From Chondrus crispus (taxonomy: Eukaryota > Rhodophyta > Florideophyceae > Gigartinales > Gigartinaceae): 64,000 bases of DNA. Made by a program: the position numbers and the translations under genes. Below, in pieces: positions 33,273-43,099 of this stretch. The stretch covers positions 60,700-124,699 of the forward strand of contig NW_005179175.1 in assembly GCF_000350225.1 (NCBI RefSeq). Direction: 5' to 3'. Every line of letters starts with the position of its first letter. The stretch's first letter is position 1. The notes below the pieces were generated by a model. It made no database searches. It saw only the letters and a list, made by a program, of their open reading frames with translations, and had not been told where the DNA came from.

Positions 33273-33769
33273 TTATTTGCGCTTACTGGTAAGAGCTTCC
33301 ATCATGACTTTAAGCTTCTCTAGCGCGAGCTTGTGCAAGGCCTTACGTTCTCCTGCACGCTCGTCTCTATCTCTCTCCCTGTCAATGCAATCAGCAGCGA
33401 AGCGTTCGCGCTGCAAGGCTAACTGCTCGCGTTCCAATTCAAATCTTGCCAAGTCGCCCTCTTTCAGTTGTTCCCCAAACGCCGCTAACTCTCTTCGAAA
33501 ACCTGAAGGCATCATCTTCTTGCGCTTCGTACGCATCCGCGGAGTACCATCGGAGTCGCTGGCGCTATCGTTCCCATCGCTCCTGTAGTAATATGGTCTT
33601 CTTGAACGGAAAACCGCGAGTGTATACCACCTCTTCCCTTACGCTCATCGCTTTCGACACTGCTTGACGCGGGCAAACCCGTTTCTTCCTCTACAGTCGG
33701 CATTGCGCGTGTGCGTTGGTTTTTTGAGGTGGGCGGAGGCAGATTGCTTGCGTGTGAGGGAGGTCGCAA
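33273..33769 (-). pseudogene. Coiled-coil/DNA-binding ORF remnant, frameshifted
   Basis: Two overlapping minus-strand pieces in different frames (33769-33512 and 33536-33273). The second starts MRTKRKKM and continues as a charged helix (FELEREQLALQRERF, LEKLKVMMEAL). The first is Ser/Arg-rich with an acidic patch. This build (basic and acidic linker, then a C-terminal charged coiled coil) resembles the second ORF of Harbinger-type elements, such as the 409-residue protein in H1 and H2. I infer a remnant of such a gene. Confidence 0.4.
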
Positions 33770-34007
33770 TGGTCAAAAATGTCAAGTTCCTGCGATTTGC
33801 AAGACATCTGTCCTCAAATACTTTCTCACGGCTCTTCACTAACTAGTGGGATATGGGGAATGTTGAGTTGACATCCATCGCAGAATTCTGCAAAAGAATT
33901 TTCAGTGTAATGTCTTTTGCTCACAAGTGCTGAAATCATTTCTCATTTCTGCAGGCGTATAGTCATTAGTATGGTGGTATGTTTGTTTTGGTTTGGATCA
34001 GTGGGCA

Positions 34008-34152
34008 GAGACCTAGATTGTAATTCTCGTTTCAAGTTGCGAAATTCCGAAATGTCCCATATTGGAGCAAAATCTACTATATTGGAGCTCTTTCCAATTT
34101 AATACGTCCGGGACACACTATATTGGCCAATTCCCCTTTTTTTCTCACGTTA
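34008..34152 (+). repeat. Left terminal inverted repeat of H1
   Basis: Inverted copy of 50200-50343 with about ten differences. The same sequence forms both ends of H2. Contains CCCATATTGGAGCAAAATC and CGTCCGGGAC blocks. Confidence 0.85.
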
Positions 34153-34275
34153 CCTCACAGAACGGGTAATCGTTACAGCACTGCAGCAGCACAACAGCGG
34201 TGATGCCTGCTGAACGCAGCGCGCCATAATCTCATGGCCCCTCGGAGGCGTCTCCAGTCTCTATCAGCAGCCCCA

Positions 34276-34403
34276 GCAGAACGGGTAACTGTTACGCAAA
34301 CAGCGCGCCGCGCGGTTTGCGTAACCGTTACCCGTTCTGCTACGCTACTCTATATACGCAAGCGCAAGCGGCGCTTGCGCTTGCGTACATAGAGTAGCGT
34401 AGC
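34276..34403. repeat. Two adjacent 65-nt hairpins upstream of the H1 transposase
   Basis: 34276-34340 folds with arms GCAGAACGGGTAAC / GTTACCCGTTCTGC and an inner GTTACGCAAAC / GTTTGCGTAAC. 34339-34403 folds with arms GCTACGCTACTCTAT / ATAGAGTAGCGTAGC (one internal mismatch) plus CGCAAGCGCAAG / CTTGCGCTTGCG. They lie inside a 205-bp tandem duplication: GGTGATGCCTGCTGAACGC starts at 34199 and 34404. The same structure is present in H2 at 54205-54332. Confidence 0.85.
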
Positions 34404-34438
34404 GGTGATGCCTGCTGAACGCAGCGCGCCACAGTCTC

Positions 34439-35575
34439 ATGGCCCCTCGGAGGCGTTATCAGCAGCCCGAGCACGCTATCAAGCGCCTGCGCGCCAGCGC
34501 TCGGGCTTTTACGGAGCTCCGTCGCGCGCGAGAGGACCACGAGGACGAGCATTTGCTCGATGCAGGCCTTGAGCTCGAGGAAGACCTCATGCGCAGCTCC
34601 AGCGACGACTCGCTAGGGTCCGCGGCCCTACTAGGTGCCGACGTGGAACCTGTGCGCATTGCCAACGTGCTGGCCGCCGCAGAGGTATGGGCCCTTTAGC
34701 GGGTCTATACCGATGTAATTATGGTGCGCAACGAGTGCAGTGAGGCCTCCACCTTTCGCGTGCGACGCAGCATCGACCGTGACGCCGAGCGCATGTTCGC
34801 GGTCGTCTTTCAGCTTGACCCGGGCATCTTTTTTCAGCAAATGCGAATGACGAAAGACACCTTCCTCGCTTTATTGGAAGCTGTTGAGCCGTACTTTGAT
34901 AGAGACCCTAGCACCTGCGAGCCGAAGCCGAAGCCGTTCGTGCTCCCGGTGTTTTACACCGTTCGAGCGTTTGCGCAAGGGATCTCCAGCTGGTCCGCGA
35001 CGGCCATCGATTGGGACCTAGGGAGGTCCACTCTCCAACAATCGTGGCTCCCTCGCGTTGCACTAGTTATAACGCTGGCGATGCCGATTCCCAGATTGCC
35101 GGACGCGTCTGACAGCGCGGCCTGGGCCGAAATAACGTCCGGCTTTGACTCGCTGTGCCGCTCTCGGGTGGCGATGAATGCGAGGAGCGCGAGAAGTTGG
35201 CGTCGGAATCTGCCGCGCGGCACTGACATTTTCGGGAACATTGCCATGGCGATTGACGGCATGCAAGGGCGGCTTGCGGAGATGCCGCGTGGGCTGCCTC
35301 GCGCCGCGGCGCAAGAGTACTACAGCGGCAAGTGCGCTTACTATTCCGTCGGCAGCCTGTTTGGTGTGGACCACCGGGGCGTCTTTACGTTCGCGGCGGT
35401 AGGCTTTCAAGGATCAGCCAGCGACATGGCCATGCTGAAGTCTACGGAGCTATGGTGCGCTATGTGCGGCGATCCGTCATTGCACAGCCGGCGTCTTCCG
35501 GAGGGGTGCACGGTCATCGCGGACTCTGGGTTCGTGCTTCGCGAGTGGATGATGATACCTTTTTCGCAAGCGAGC
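34439..35575 (+). pseudogene. H1 Harbinger transposase, 5' part
   Basis: Frame from the ATG at 34439 (MAPRRRYQQ). It is stopped by TAG at 34697-34699 and open again from there; an ATG lies at 34721. The DDE nuclease domain shows the first Asp in MAIDGMQG (codon at 35254) and the second in VIADSGFVLREW (about 35521), as in Harbinger/HARBI1-type transposases. The gypsy element G1 interrupts the gene at 35576 after FSQAS. The remaining part, with the catalytic Glu, follows at 48424. H2 has the same TAG, so the stop predates the duplication. Confidence 0.85.
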
Positions 35576-36207
35576 TGTAGCATAATTGCCGACTACTTTA
35601 TATTAGATTTAGAATTAGATCTAACGCTGTAAGGTACGGACCTTACAGCGTGCGCACGCGTACTTTACAGCACGCGCGCACCAACACGTGTATCCGACGT
35701 GTAGCACACGTGTGCTGTCAGCCCCGACGGCTGACAGCGTTACAGTGCGGGCCGGCCCGCACTGTCTACAGTAAGCCGACTACAGTACAGTCCGTACTGT
35801 ACTGTAGACGGATAATTAACTTGTACAATAAATATAGGGAGCGACCGCCGGCGGAGGGGACCAAGCTAGGCAACCCTCCACCGACGGTCGACCACCCAGC
35901 TTACTCTACTCACACCGCCGTTCCGCGAGTAGTGACCACCGAGCGGGTAGTGGACGCGCGCGACACCGCGGCGAGCTGCGATCCGCCTCCGCCCGTCAGT
36001 ACCGGATCGTCAACCGGTACTGCTCCGGGGCGTCGAGGCGTCGATCCGCTCGCCTACGCGCGCGTCCCCGCCGACCACGCTCTACCACCCGCTACCAGCC
36101 CGCTTCCGCTGGCGTTGGTTGGTTCAAGACCCTCGGTACGCCGATCCGGGGTCTTCCGCCGAACATCGCGAACACCCCTCCGCCGTGTGTGGGGTGTTTA
36201 TGCGACA
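35576..36207 (+). repeat. 5' LTR of gypsy G1
   Basis: 632 bp, TGTAGCATAATTG to TTTATGCGACA. The first third is a chain of perfect hairpins: 35635-35660, 35714-35738, the 24-bp palindrome 35742-35765, and 35780-35807. A 210-codon frame in the LTR recurs in all copies and is not a gene. Confidence 0.95.
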
Positions 36208-36208
36208 C

Positions 36209-36221
36209 TGGTCTCCCGACC
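36209..36221 (+). other. Primer-binding site of gypsy G1
   Basis: TGGTCTCCCGACC begins two bases after the LTR. The TGG start is what a tRNA 3' CCA end would pair with. I could not name the tRNA. This is conventional 3'-end priming, unlike the copia elements in this window. Confidence 0.6.
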
Positions 36222-36284
36222 TAGAAGACCTTCAAGATCACGCCGAGAAGGTTGTCCTTTACCTCCGCGTCCGTACGCGTTGAG

Positions 36285-38846
36285 ATGAGCGCCGAGTACC
36301 CGACCTCGATCCGATCCGAGCCGGCGGATGTGCGAGAGGCCGCGCTACGCGTCCAAGTGGGCGACGGCGACGCAGGTCCTCGGGACCGCGAACCGTCGCC
36401 CGACCTCTCCGAAGGACGCGCTCGCGCGATGTACGATCGCATCGCCGAGTACATCGAGGATGTCCGGACATCTCTCCGTATCGACGTCTCCGACAGCGTC
36501 TACGCCCGCTGTATGGAAGAGTTGCGCTCCCTCCGCGAAGGAAGGTTCGAGCGCGTAACTCAGTCCTTGGAGAACCTGCGCGCACTCGTCGACCAGCTAC
36601 ACGCCCGTGTGGCGCTGGTCGAGGACGCGCGCATTGATCCCCCCGCCGTAGAGGTTGCGGTTCGACCCGCGAGTGCAAACTCCGGGGTTCGACGAGACCC
36701 GCAACCCTTCCCATCTGCCGAACAGATGGGAGCGTTCGCGCACATGGCGGCGGAACTTAACTCAACGCGCCGCCGTGCCCGTGAGATGGAACAGACTTCG
36801 GCCGAGAGGCCGCCCGGAGCCTCCTCGAGTAGGCCCGGTGCCACTGTTCCTCCGGTCGCATCCGGATCGCAAGAGTGGCCCCCGGCTGGTGCCGTCACCA
36901 GCCGGAGGGCGGAGGACATCAAGCCGACGGCGGACACGAACTTCGCGTCCGAGACTCAATCCCTGCCGCATGTCCCCGGAAGCATGCGGCAGTCACGACG
37001 GGTACCGACCGAACTCGACCAGGGCCGTGGAGAAGTCGCCCGCGGATCAGGGGAACCGATTCTCCCCTTCGATCCTCGCTGGGGCGGCTACCAGCCGGCG
37101 GATCTTACCGCGCATCCCGGCCCCGTCGACATCCGAACGTTGCCCGTCACGCCGTTCGGAACGTTGGGTCCCGCCGAACCTGGGGTCGAGCCCGTCCACA
37201 CCATGATACAGGAGTTCAGCGCCGTCGCGAACTACCGGATGTATCGGTTGGACAACACCTCGAGGCTCGTTACCTCGTGTGACGCGGGACGGATCGCCAA
37301 GTACGTCCAACGCTGCCGTGGGCTCCGCCCCACGATGAAGAGCTTCGACGGTACTGATGCGATTCAGTTGCTCCCGTTCCTGAAGGATATCCGGATTACC
37401 TTCAATGCCCAGCACCTGACCGAAGGTGTGGCAGTCCGTGTCTTCGCTCACTTCCTCGAGCGAGACGCGGAGCGGTTGTATACGAGTTACACCATGCGCG
37501 GCCTCCGCGCCGGCCAGCTCCACGACGATACGAGCTGGCCTGGTCTCGTCAACCAATTTATCAAACGCTACCTAACCGACGACGTCTTAGGGGAAGCGTT
37601 TGATGCTGTCGCGTCGGCGCGACAGCTTCCTCACGAAACCGAGAACACGTTCGCGGACCGGCTGGAATCCGCCGCGTTCCGATGCACGGCCGTGTTCTCA
37701 GAACAAGCCCTCGCGCACTACTTCGTGCGCGGGTTGTCCACTGCGACCCGGGCCGCAGTGGCAGAGACGATGCAAAGGTTGCCCGGACAACAGAAGACCG
37801 AACTCTCAACGATTCGCCGTATCGCAACGGCTGAGGGAACAACCTACCGCGCCCGCCGCGGATTGCCGCTGCCGGATCCGAAGCCGGCAGCGAAGGGAGT
37901 CCGAACTCCGAGGTCGCACGGAACAAGTTCGCCGGCGACCGCCCTCCACATTGCAGAAGATGAGTGGCAGGCCGACCCTGTCCTCATTACGCAAGGCTTC
38001 GACCGCGCAGGAGGCCGACCTCCAACGACAGCTTCCACGGGATCGACCGGAAGCTACGCGACCGCGTTCGCGCGCACGCCAGAAGCCACAGGTGGTCCGA
38101 ACCACAACAGGGCAGAGCTGGATATCTCCCGTCGAGAAGGGGATCGCGTGCCGCCTTACGTGCCTCGACTCACCGACGAAGAGGCACGCCACGCGGCGAC
38201 GTTCGCGTCGACCGATGGCAGCGCGTACGTTTGTTGGCTGTGCCGGACGTATGGCCACGCTATGTACGCGTGCCCGTTCCTGTCGCCTGAACAACGTCAG
38301 TTCACGGCGTACAGGAACTACCGCTATCAGATGGAGACGCGCCCCGGGATGCGCAATCTCATTCAGCAGTCTACGCGGGAAGACCGAGGCCCGCGGCGAG
38401 GAGACCCGAACCGATCGGGTGGGGGCGTCCGTTTCGCCCCTCGCGAAGGCGGGTATCGACACCCGGGAACCGATCAAAGGGATCGTCGTGATCCTCGTCG
38501 GATGGATACGCGGTATCCCCGTCGAGATGGAAGAGGCGACCGGGGCCGTACCCAGTTGCCCCAAGGGGTACAGAACGCCATCATGTACCTCCAAGATTGG
38601 GTTGGGGATCCGAACCCCCAACCCACGGAAGGAGGCGTAGGAGAACCGGTTCTCGCCGCCCCTCGAATATTGCAACGGCCGGACGTTGCAATTCAAGGTG
38701 GCGAAGCATCCAATTACTTCGTAGAGGATGCCCAGCCAGGGTGGAGGAACGACGCGCACCCCCACGGCCAGGGACCCGTTGACGCGCTAGCTAACGATAG
38801 CAGGGCGGGTAGCTCCGACAGCTCGGGTAGTTCGAAAAACCCGTAA
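36285..38846 (+). CDS. Gypsy G1 Gag
   Basis: 853 residues from the ATG at 36285 (MSAEYP). An Arg/Pro-rich N-terminal third contains a Leu-rich helix that could form a coiled coil (36540-36630). The central capsid-like region (37330-37850) has the retrotransposon gag pattern: a hydrophobic LLPFLKDIRITF segment, a Trp-containing segment (SWPGLVNQFIKRYL) and HYFVRGL. A CCHC zinc knuckle (CWLCRTYGHAMYAC) lies at about 38233. The tail is Gly/Arg/Pro-rich. The long N-terminal extension makes it larger than most gypsy Gag proteins. It ends with TAA at 38844-38846 in the short overlap with pol. Confidence 0.9.
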   Translation: MSAEYPTSIRSEPADVREAALRVQVGDGDAGPRDREPSPDLSEGRARAMYDRIAEYIEDVRTSLRIDVSDSVYARCMEELRSLREGRFERVTQSLENLRALVDQLHARVALVEDARIDPPAVEVAVRPASANSGVRRDPQPFPSAEQMGAFAHMAAELNSTRRRAREMEQTSAERPPGASSSRPGATVPPVASGSQEWPPAGAVTSRRAEDIKPTADTNFASETQSLPHVPGSMRQSRRVPTELDQGRGEVARGSGEPILPFDPRWGGYQPADLTAHPGPVDIRTLPVTPFGTLGPAEPGVEPVHTMIQEFSAVANYRMYRLDNTSRLVTSCDAGRIAKYVQRCRGLRPTMKSFDGTDAIQLLPFLKDIRITFNAQHLTEGVAVRVFAHFLERDAERLYTSYTMRGLRAGQLHDDTSWPGLVNQFIKRYLTDDVLGEAFDAVASARQLPHETENTFADRLESAAFRCTAVFSEQALAHYFVRGLSTATRAAVAETMQRLPGQQKTELSTIRRIATAEGTTYRARRGLPLPDPKPAAKGVRTPRSHGTSSPATALHIAEDEWQADPVLITQGFDRAGGRPPTTASTGSTGSYATAFARTPEATGGPNHNRAELDISRREGDRVPPYVPRLTDEEARHAATFASTDGSAYVCWLCRTYGHAMYACPFLSPEQRQFTAYRNYRYQMETRPGMRNLIQQSTREDRGPRRGDPNRSGGGVRFAPREGGYRHPGTDQRDRRDPRRMDTRYPRRDGRGDRGRTQLPQGVQNAIMYLQDWVGDPNPQPTEGGVGEPVLAAPRILQRPDVAIQGGEASNYFVEDAQPGWRNDAHPHGQGPVDALANDSRAGSSDSSGSSKNP

Positions 38847-38882
38847 AGACGGTTACGTTCGCGCGGTCGCGTGAGCCGTCTT
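38831..38882 (+). promoter_or_regulatory. Candidate -1 frameshift signal between gag and pol
   Basis: Pol lies in the -1 frame relative to gag and is open only from 38831 (TAG at 38828-38830). Gag stops at 38846, so any shift must occur in about 15 bases, which read TCG AAA AAC CCG in the gag frame. GAAAAAC resembles a slippery heptamer. Six bases downstream, AAGACGG (38846-38852) pairs with CCGTCTT (38876-38882), with further pairs inside. No ATG for pol is seen nearby. Confidence 0.55.
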
Positions 38883-41800
38883 GTCACACCAACCCAGACC
38901 CGTTACGATTCAACCCCGGCGGAGGAGGGGAATGTTTGCCGATAATATTCCCCTCGACTCCGCACGAGCGCACCGAGACTTCCGTAAGTCAGGTGCGGGA
39001 GGACAAAGGCGCCGAGGCCACCGAGAGCCCGGCGCGCCTAGAGGAAGAAGGCACCGTGGCCACCGTGAGCCACATGCCAAATAAGGAGCGCATCGAACGC
39101 GCAGGCGGCCCGACCCACGTGTGTCCGGGGCCGCCAGGAGAAATCAAGTCGCGTACGGACGCGACTTGCCGCGAGGACGTCACCGACCGACGGACGCCCC
39201 GCGACCGAGGCAGAAGACCACGGAAGAGAAGCCGGAACCGACGCCGGCGGCCCAAGCGGAACGACCTGGCCGAGCCGTCGTCACCGAAGGTAGTCGACGG
39301 TGTCATCTGCTTGATGACATCGAAGATATACAACGTCCTCGGCTCGATCGAAACCGAGGGGAACGCGTTCAAGCCTCATACCATTGCAGTCGATACCTGC
39401 TCGGGGTATAACTTGGTGAGGAAGGCCGACCTTCCTCCCGATTGGACGCGCTACGTCGTACGCGACGCACGCCTGCCACGGTTGGCAGGCGCGAACAGTA
39501 ACCCGCTCAAGCTGACTGCGGTCGTGCAGCTGGCCGTCCGACTACGGAACACGACGTTCCGCATTCCGTTCGTGGTCGCCGACCAGCTCGCGGTGCCCGT
39601 CCTCCTGGGCACGGCGTTTATCGATGCGCACGTTCGAAGTATCGACATCGATGCGCAGAGGCTCGAGCTCCGACAAGGTGGCTCCGTCGCCATTGTCGAT
39701 GGGAAGGGGGAGCCGACTCCCCCAACCCGGCGCCACGGTCGCCAGTCAAGTCGGGCTGACGTACGCGAAGAAGCCCCACAGCCGATCCGTGTCGCCCGAT
39801 GGGTCACGATCCCCGCGATGTCGCAAGCACGGATACGCGTCACTACCGCGGGGAGCGGCCTCGTTTTCTTGGAACCCAAGCCGTCACTCCAACGTCGACA
39901 CGGAGTGAGGCTCACGAACGGTGTAGCTGAGGTCTTACCGAACCAGACCTTCGACGTGATCGTGGCGAATTTCTCGCACCAAGCGAGGCGGCTCCCGAAG
40001 CGCACCGTCGTCGGTTACGCGAAGCGCAATCCGCTGGCGATCCTGACGCCCGAGCGCCGAGTCGGGGCGGAGATCGCACACGCGCTGCATCTCACCGACT
40101 TGGACGTGCAAGCCGGGAGAGGGGGAGCTGGCCGACCAAGCTCCCCGGAAAATAAGACCGCCGAGGGAAGTCACGTCGGTCCCGGCGATCAGCCGGCGGG
40201 GTGCCCATCATCGACGGAAGGCACCGCGCGAGTCACAAATAAGGATCCCGAAAATTCGCCGGAAAATTGGGAAAAAGAAATGGACTTGTCATACATCGAC
40301 GATGACAAGCTCCGCGCACAGGTACTCGACATGCTCCGTAAGCATTCGAGCCTGTGGAGCGGTGCGCTCGGTACGATACGAGCAACGGAGCACCGCATAC
40401 CACTCGAGGCGGGGACGAAACCGATTCGTTCTATGCCCTACCGAAAGGGGCCCGCCATGCGTGAGATGGTCGCTAAAGAGGTCAACAAGATGTTGAACGC
40501 CGGAGTTATCGAACCCGCGAGCACCGAGTGGGCTTCGCCGGTGGTGCTCGTCCCGAAGAAAGACGGCTCTCTTCAGTTTTGCGTTGACTACCGACGTCTC
40601 AACGCAAAGACGGCAGCGGATTCGTATCCGCTGCCCCGGATGGACGACTGCATCGATTCGTTAGGGGATGCCGCCGTCTTCACTACGCTCGACTGCAATT
40701 CAGGCTACTGGCAAATCCCGGTCGCGCCGGAGGACCGGGATAAGACCACATTCACCACGCATATGGGTACGTTCCGCCATTTGCGTATGCCGTTCGGACT
40801 GAAAGGGGCGCCGGCCACCTTCCAACGTGCATTGGACATCATCTTGTCCGGTGTAAGATGGCAGATATGTCTCGTATACCTCGACGACGTCATAGTATTT
40901 TCCCGAACGCACGAGGAGCACGCCGAACACCTCGACATTGTCTTGAGCTTGTTGAGGACCGCCGGTATATCCCTCAAGCTCAAGAAGTGCAGCTTCTTCC
41001 TTCCGAAGGTGCATTACCTGGGGCATGTGATATCCCCAGGTAAGCTCAGCGTGGCCGAAACGGCGGCCGACGCCTTCAAGACGTTCACGTTCCCGAGGAC
41101 GCTTACGCAGGTGCGCTCGTTCCTCGGGGCGTGCAACGTCTACCGCCGTTTCGTCAAGGGGTTTGCCAAGATAGCTCGACCGCTAACCGATATGACTCGC
41201 AAGGACGCCGACCCCGACTTCGATAATCCGACGGAGGCCCAGCTTCAAGCGTTCGAGAACCTCAAGGCAAGGATGATCGCTCCGCCGATACTTGCGCTTC
41301 CGCGGTACGGTCGGCCGTACATGATCGATACCGATGCAAGTGCGTATCAACTCGGGTGTACGCTGCTGCAAGAACACGACGAAGCCAACGACTGGCGTCC
41401 CGTCGGATATTGGTCGTATTCGTTAAACGACAGCGAACGCAACTACAGCGCTACGGAACGCGAGTGCTTCGCTGTAGTGTGGGCCGTCCGCACACTACGC
41501 CCGTACGTCGAGGGCACGAAGTTCACCGTCCGAACGGATCACGACGCGCTGAGGTGGCTCATGTCTCTGACCGAGAGCTCCGGAAGACTCACCCGGTGGC
41601 GGCTACGTCTGGCTGAATACGATTTCACCATTCAGTACCGCCCCGGGCGCGTGCACCAGGTCCCCGACGCCCTGTCACGCCTCGTATCACCGAGGGTCGC
41701 CGACGACCCTCGCCCGGCTGTTGAGGTGGACGACGACATCCCCACCTACGACACGTGCACGACCGTTCGTGATGTCTCCGATGAGCTCGCGGACCACGTA

Positions 41801-43099
41801 TGCACCGCGAGCTGCGACCACGAGGCCGACCACGTCTTCGTGACCACAAGGAACCGAACGAAATCCCGAAGGAATTTGCGCGCCCGAGCGCGCGACGAGC
41901 CGAGGGGCGACGACGAAGCCCCTGCTCTAGAAGAACCCCACGCTTTCTGGGCAGAGAACGAGGAGTTCGACGCCGTGGACCTCGATCGCGCCCAAGACTT
42001 CGAAGCCGATACGTCCGGTTCCCAGGTCGCCCCTCCGCAGGACGACCTGCCGGCCCCTCTTACGATAGAGGAGATCGCCGAAGAACAACGCGTGGATGAC
42101 TTCTGCCAAACGGTATTGGCACGACAGTCAGAGTCCCGGGACTCCGCGTTCTTCGAGGACCACCAAGGGGTGCTCAAACGGAGACACCCCTTCGAACCTG
42201 ATATCGTACAGGTGGTGGTCCCCCGGACTCTACGCGCCCGGTTGCTGCGGCTCTGCCATAACCCGGCCATCGCCGGGCATCCGGGGCAAAACCGCATGTA
42301 CTACGCGCTCCGTCGCGAGTACTACTGGCCACACTTGGCCGCGGACGTCGCGTCGACCGTACGAGGTTGTCGAACCTGTGCGATGAACCGCGTCAAGCTT
42401 CGGAAACACCTAAACCGATTAAGGTTGTTTCCGGCGACGCGGCCGTTGGAGAGCCTCGCGATCGATATACTGGGACCGCTCCCAAAGACCAAGGCAGGGA
42501 AACGATTCCTCCTGGTAATCACCGACCGCTTTACGAAGTTAACGCAGGTCGTCGCACTGCGGACGGTAACCGCCTACACCGTCGCAGTGGCGTTTTGCGA
42601 AGCGTGGGTCTTTAAGTACGGCGTCCCACGCTCGCTACTGTCGGATAACGGACCGCAGCTCAACGCAAAGTTCTTCCAAAGCACATGCCGAGTGCTTGGA
42701 ATTACGAACCTCTATACGTCAGCGTACCACCCTCAGACGAACGGCCAGGTGGAACGCTATAACCGAACGATTGCGTCGATGCTCCGCAATTACGTGAACG
42801 AGCATCAAGACGACTGGGACGTGTACGTGGGACCGTTAGCGTACGCATATAACTCCCACGTACACCGAACCACACGAACGACCCCGTTTGAGCTCGTGCT
42901 CAGCCGGCCCCCGCCGGAGTTTTCTCTTCGACGAACCGGGGGGGACGTTCCACCTGCCGATAGGGGAACGCAGCGCGCGGAGTTCCTCAAGAACCTGGAC
43001 GCGACGATCCAGAAGGCCTACGGGAGCTTGCGACGCACGCAAGCCCGTTACAAACGCGACTTCGATAAGCGCGTTCGAACGGTTAACACACGTCTCTAG
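38831..43099 (+). CDS. Gypsy G1 Pol (protease, RT, RNase H, integrase)
   Basis: Frame open from 38831 to a TAG at 43097-43099, expected to be expressed as a Gag-Pol fusion. Aspartic protease: AVDTCSGYN near 39390 (an unusual DTCSG in place of DTG/DSG) with LLGTAFID downstream. Reverse transcriptase: VPKKDGSLQFCVDYRRLN, then YLDDVIVFS at 40876. RNase H: DTDASAYQLG, and TDHDALRWL near 41540. Integrase: zinc site (CHNPAIAGH and CRTC), core Asp in AIDILGPL (42460), Asp in SDNGPQ (42641), Glu in GQVERYNRT (42747). All core catalytic residues are present. The TAG cuts off the C-terminal chromodomain. Confidence 0.93.
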   Translation, partial: FEKPVKTVTFARSREPSCHTNPDPLRFNPGGGGECLPIIFPSTPHERTETSVSQVREDKGAEATESPARLEEEGTVATVSHMPNKERIERAGGPTHVCPGPPGEIKSRTDATCREDVTDRRTPRDRGRRPRKRSRNRRRRPKRNDLAEPSSPKVVDGVICLMTSKIYNVLGSIETEGNAFKPHTIAVDTCSGYNLVRKADLPPDWTRYVVRDARLPRLAGANSNPLKLTAVVQLAVRLRNTTFRIPFVVADQLAVPVLLGTAFIDAHVRSIDIDAQRLELRQGGSVAIVDGKGEPTPPTRRHGRQSSRADVREEAPQPIRVARWVTIPAMSQARIRVTTAGSGLVFLEPKPSLQRRHGVRLTNGVAEVLPNQTFDVIVANFSHQARRLPKRTVVGYAKRNPLAILTPERRVGAEIAHALHLTDLDVQAGRGGAGRPSSPENKTAEGSHVGPGDQPAGCPSSTEGTARVTNKDPENSPENWEKEMDLSYIDDDKLRAQVLDMLRKHSSLWSGALGTIRATEHRIPLEAGTKPIRSMPYRKGPAMREMVAKEVNKMLNAGVIEPASTEWASPVVLVPKKDGSLQFCVDYRRLNAKTAADSYPLPRMDDCIDSLGDAAVFTTLDCNSGYWQIPVAPEDRDKTTFTTHMGTFRHLRMPFGLKGAPATFQRALDIILSGVRWQICLVYLDDVIVFSRTHEEHAEHLDIVLSLLRTAGISLKLKKCSFFLPKVHYLGHVISPGKLSVAETAADAFKTFTFPRTLTQVRSFLGACNVYRRFVKGFAKIARPLTDMTRKDADPDFDNPTEAQLQAFENLKARMIAPPILALPRYGRPYMIDTDASAYQLGCTLLQEHDEANDWRPVGYWSYSLNDSERNYSATERECFAVVWAVRTLRPYVEGTKFTVRTDHDALRWLMSLTESSGRLTRWRLRLAEYDFTIQYRPGRVHQVPDALSRLVSPRVADDPRPAVEVDDDIPTYDTCTTVRDVSDELADHVCTASCDHEADHVFVTTRNRTKSRRNLRARARDEPRGDDEAPALEEPHAFWAENEEFDAVDLDRAQDFEADTSGSQVAPPQDDLPAPLTIEEIAEEQRVDDFCQTVLARQSESRDSAFFEDHQGVLKRRHPFEPDIVQVVVPRTLRARLLRLCHNPAIAGHPGQNRMYYALRREYYWPHLAADVASTVRGCRTCAMNRVKLRKHLNRLRLFPATRPLESLAIDILGPLPKTKAGKRFLLVITDRFTKLTQVVALRTVTAYTVAVAFCEAWVFKYGVPRSLLSDNGPQLNAKFFQSTCRVLGITNLYTSAYHPQTNGQVERYNRTIASMLRNYVNEHQDDWDVYVGPLAYAYNSHVHRTTRTTPFELVLSRPPPEFSLRRTGGDVPPADRGTQRAEFLKNLDATIQKAYGSLRRTQARYKRDFDKRVRTVNTRL

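Noticed and set aside
35650-36288. A 212-codon frame, repeated at 47866-48498 and 52326-52958
   Set aside because: Lies within the gypsy LTR in all copies, is full of hairpin sequence, and has no known domain. An LTR by-product.
37806-38765. 319-codon minus-strand frame opposite gypsy gag, and a 346-codon plus frame at 37600-38640
   Set aside because: Shadows in GC-rich coding sequence; the gag frame has the zinc knuckle and capsid pattern, these have none.
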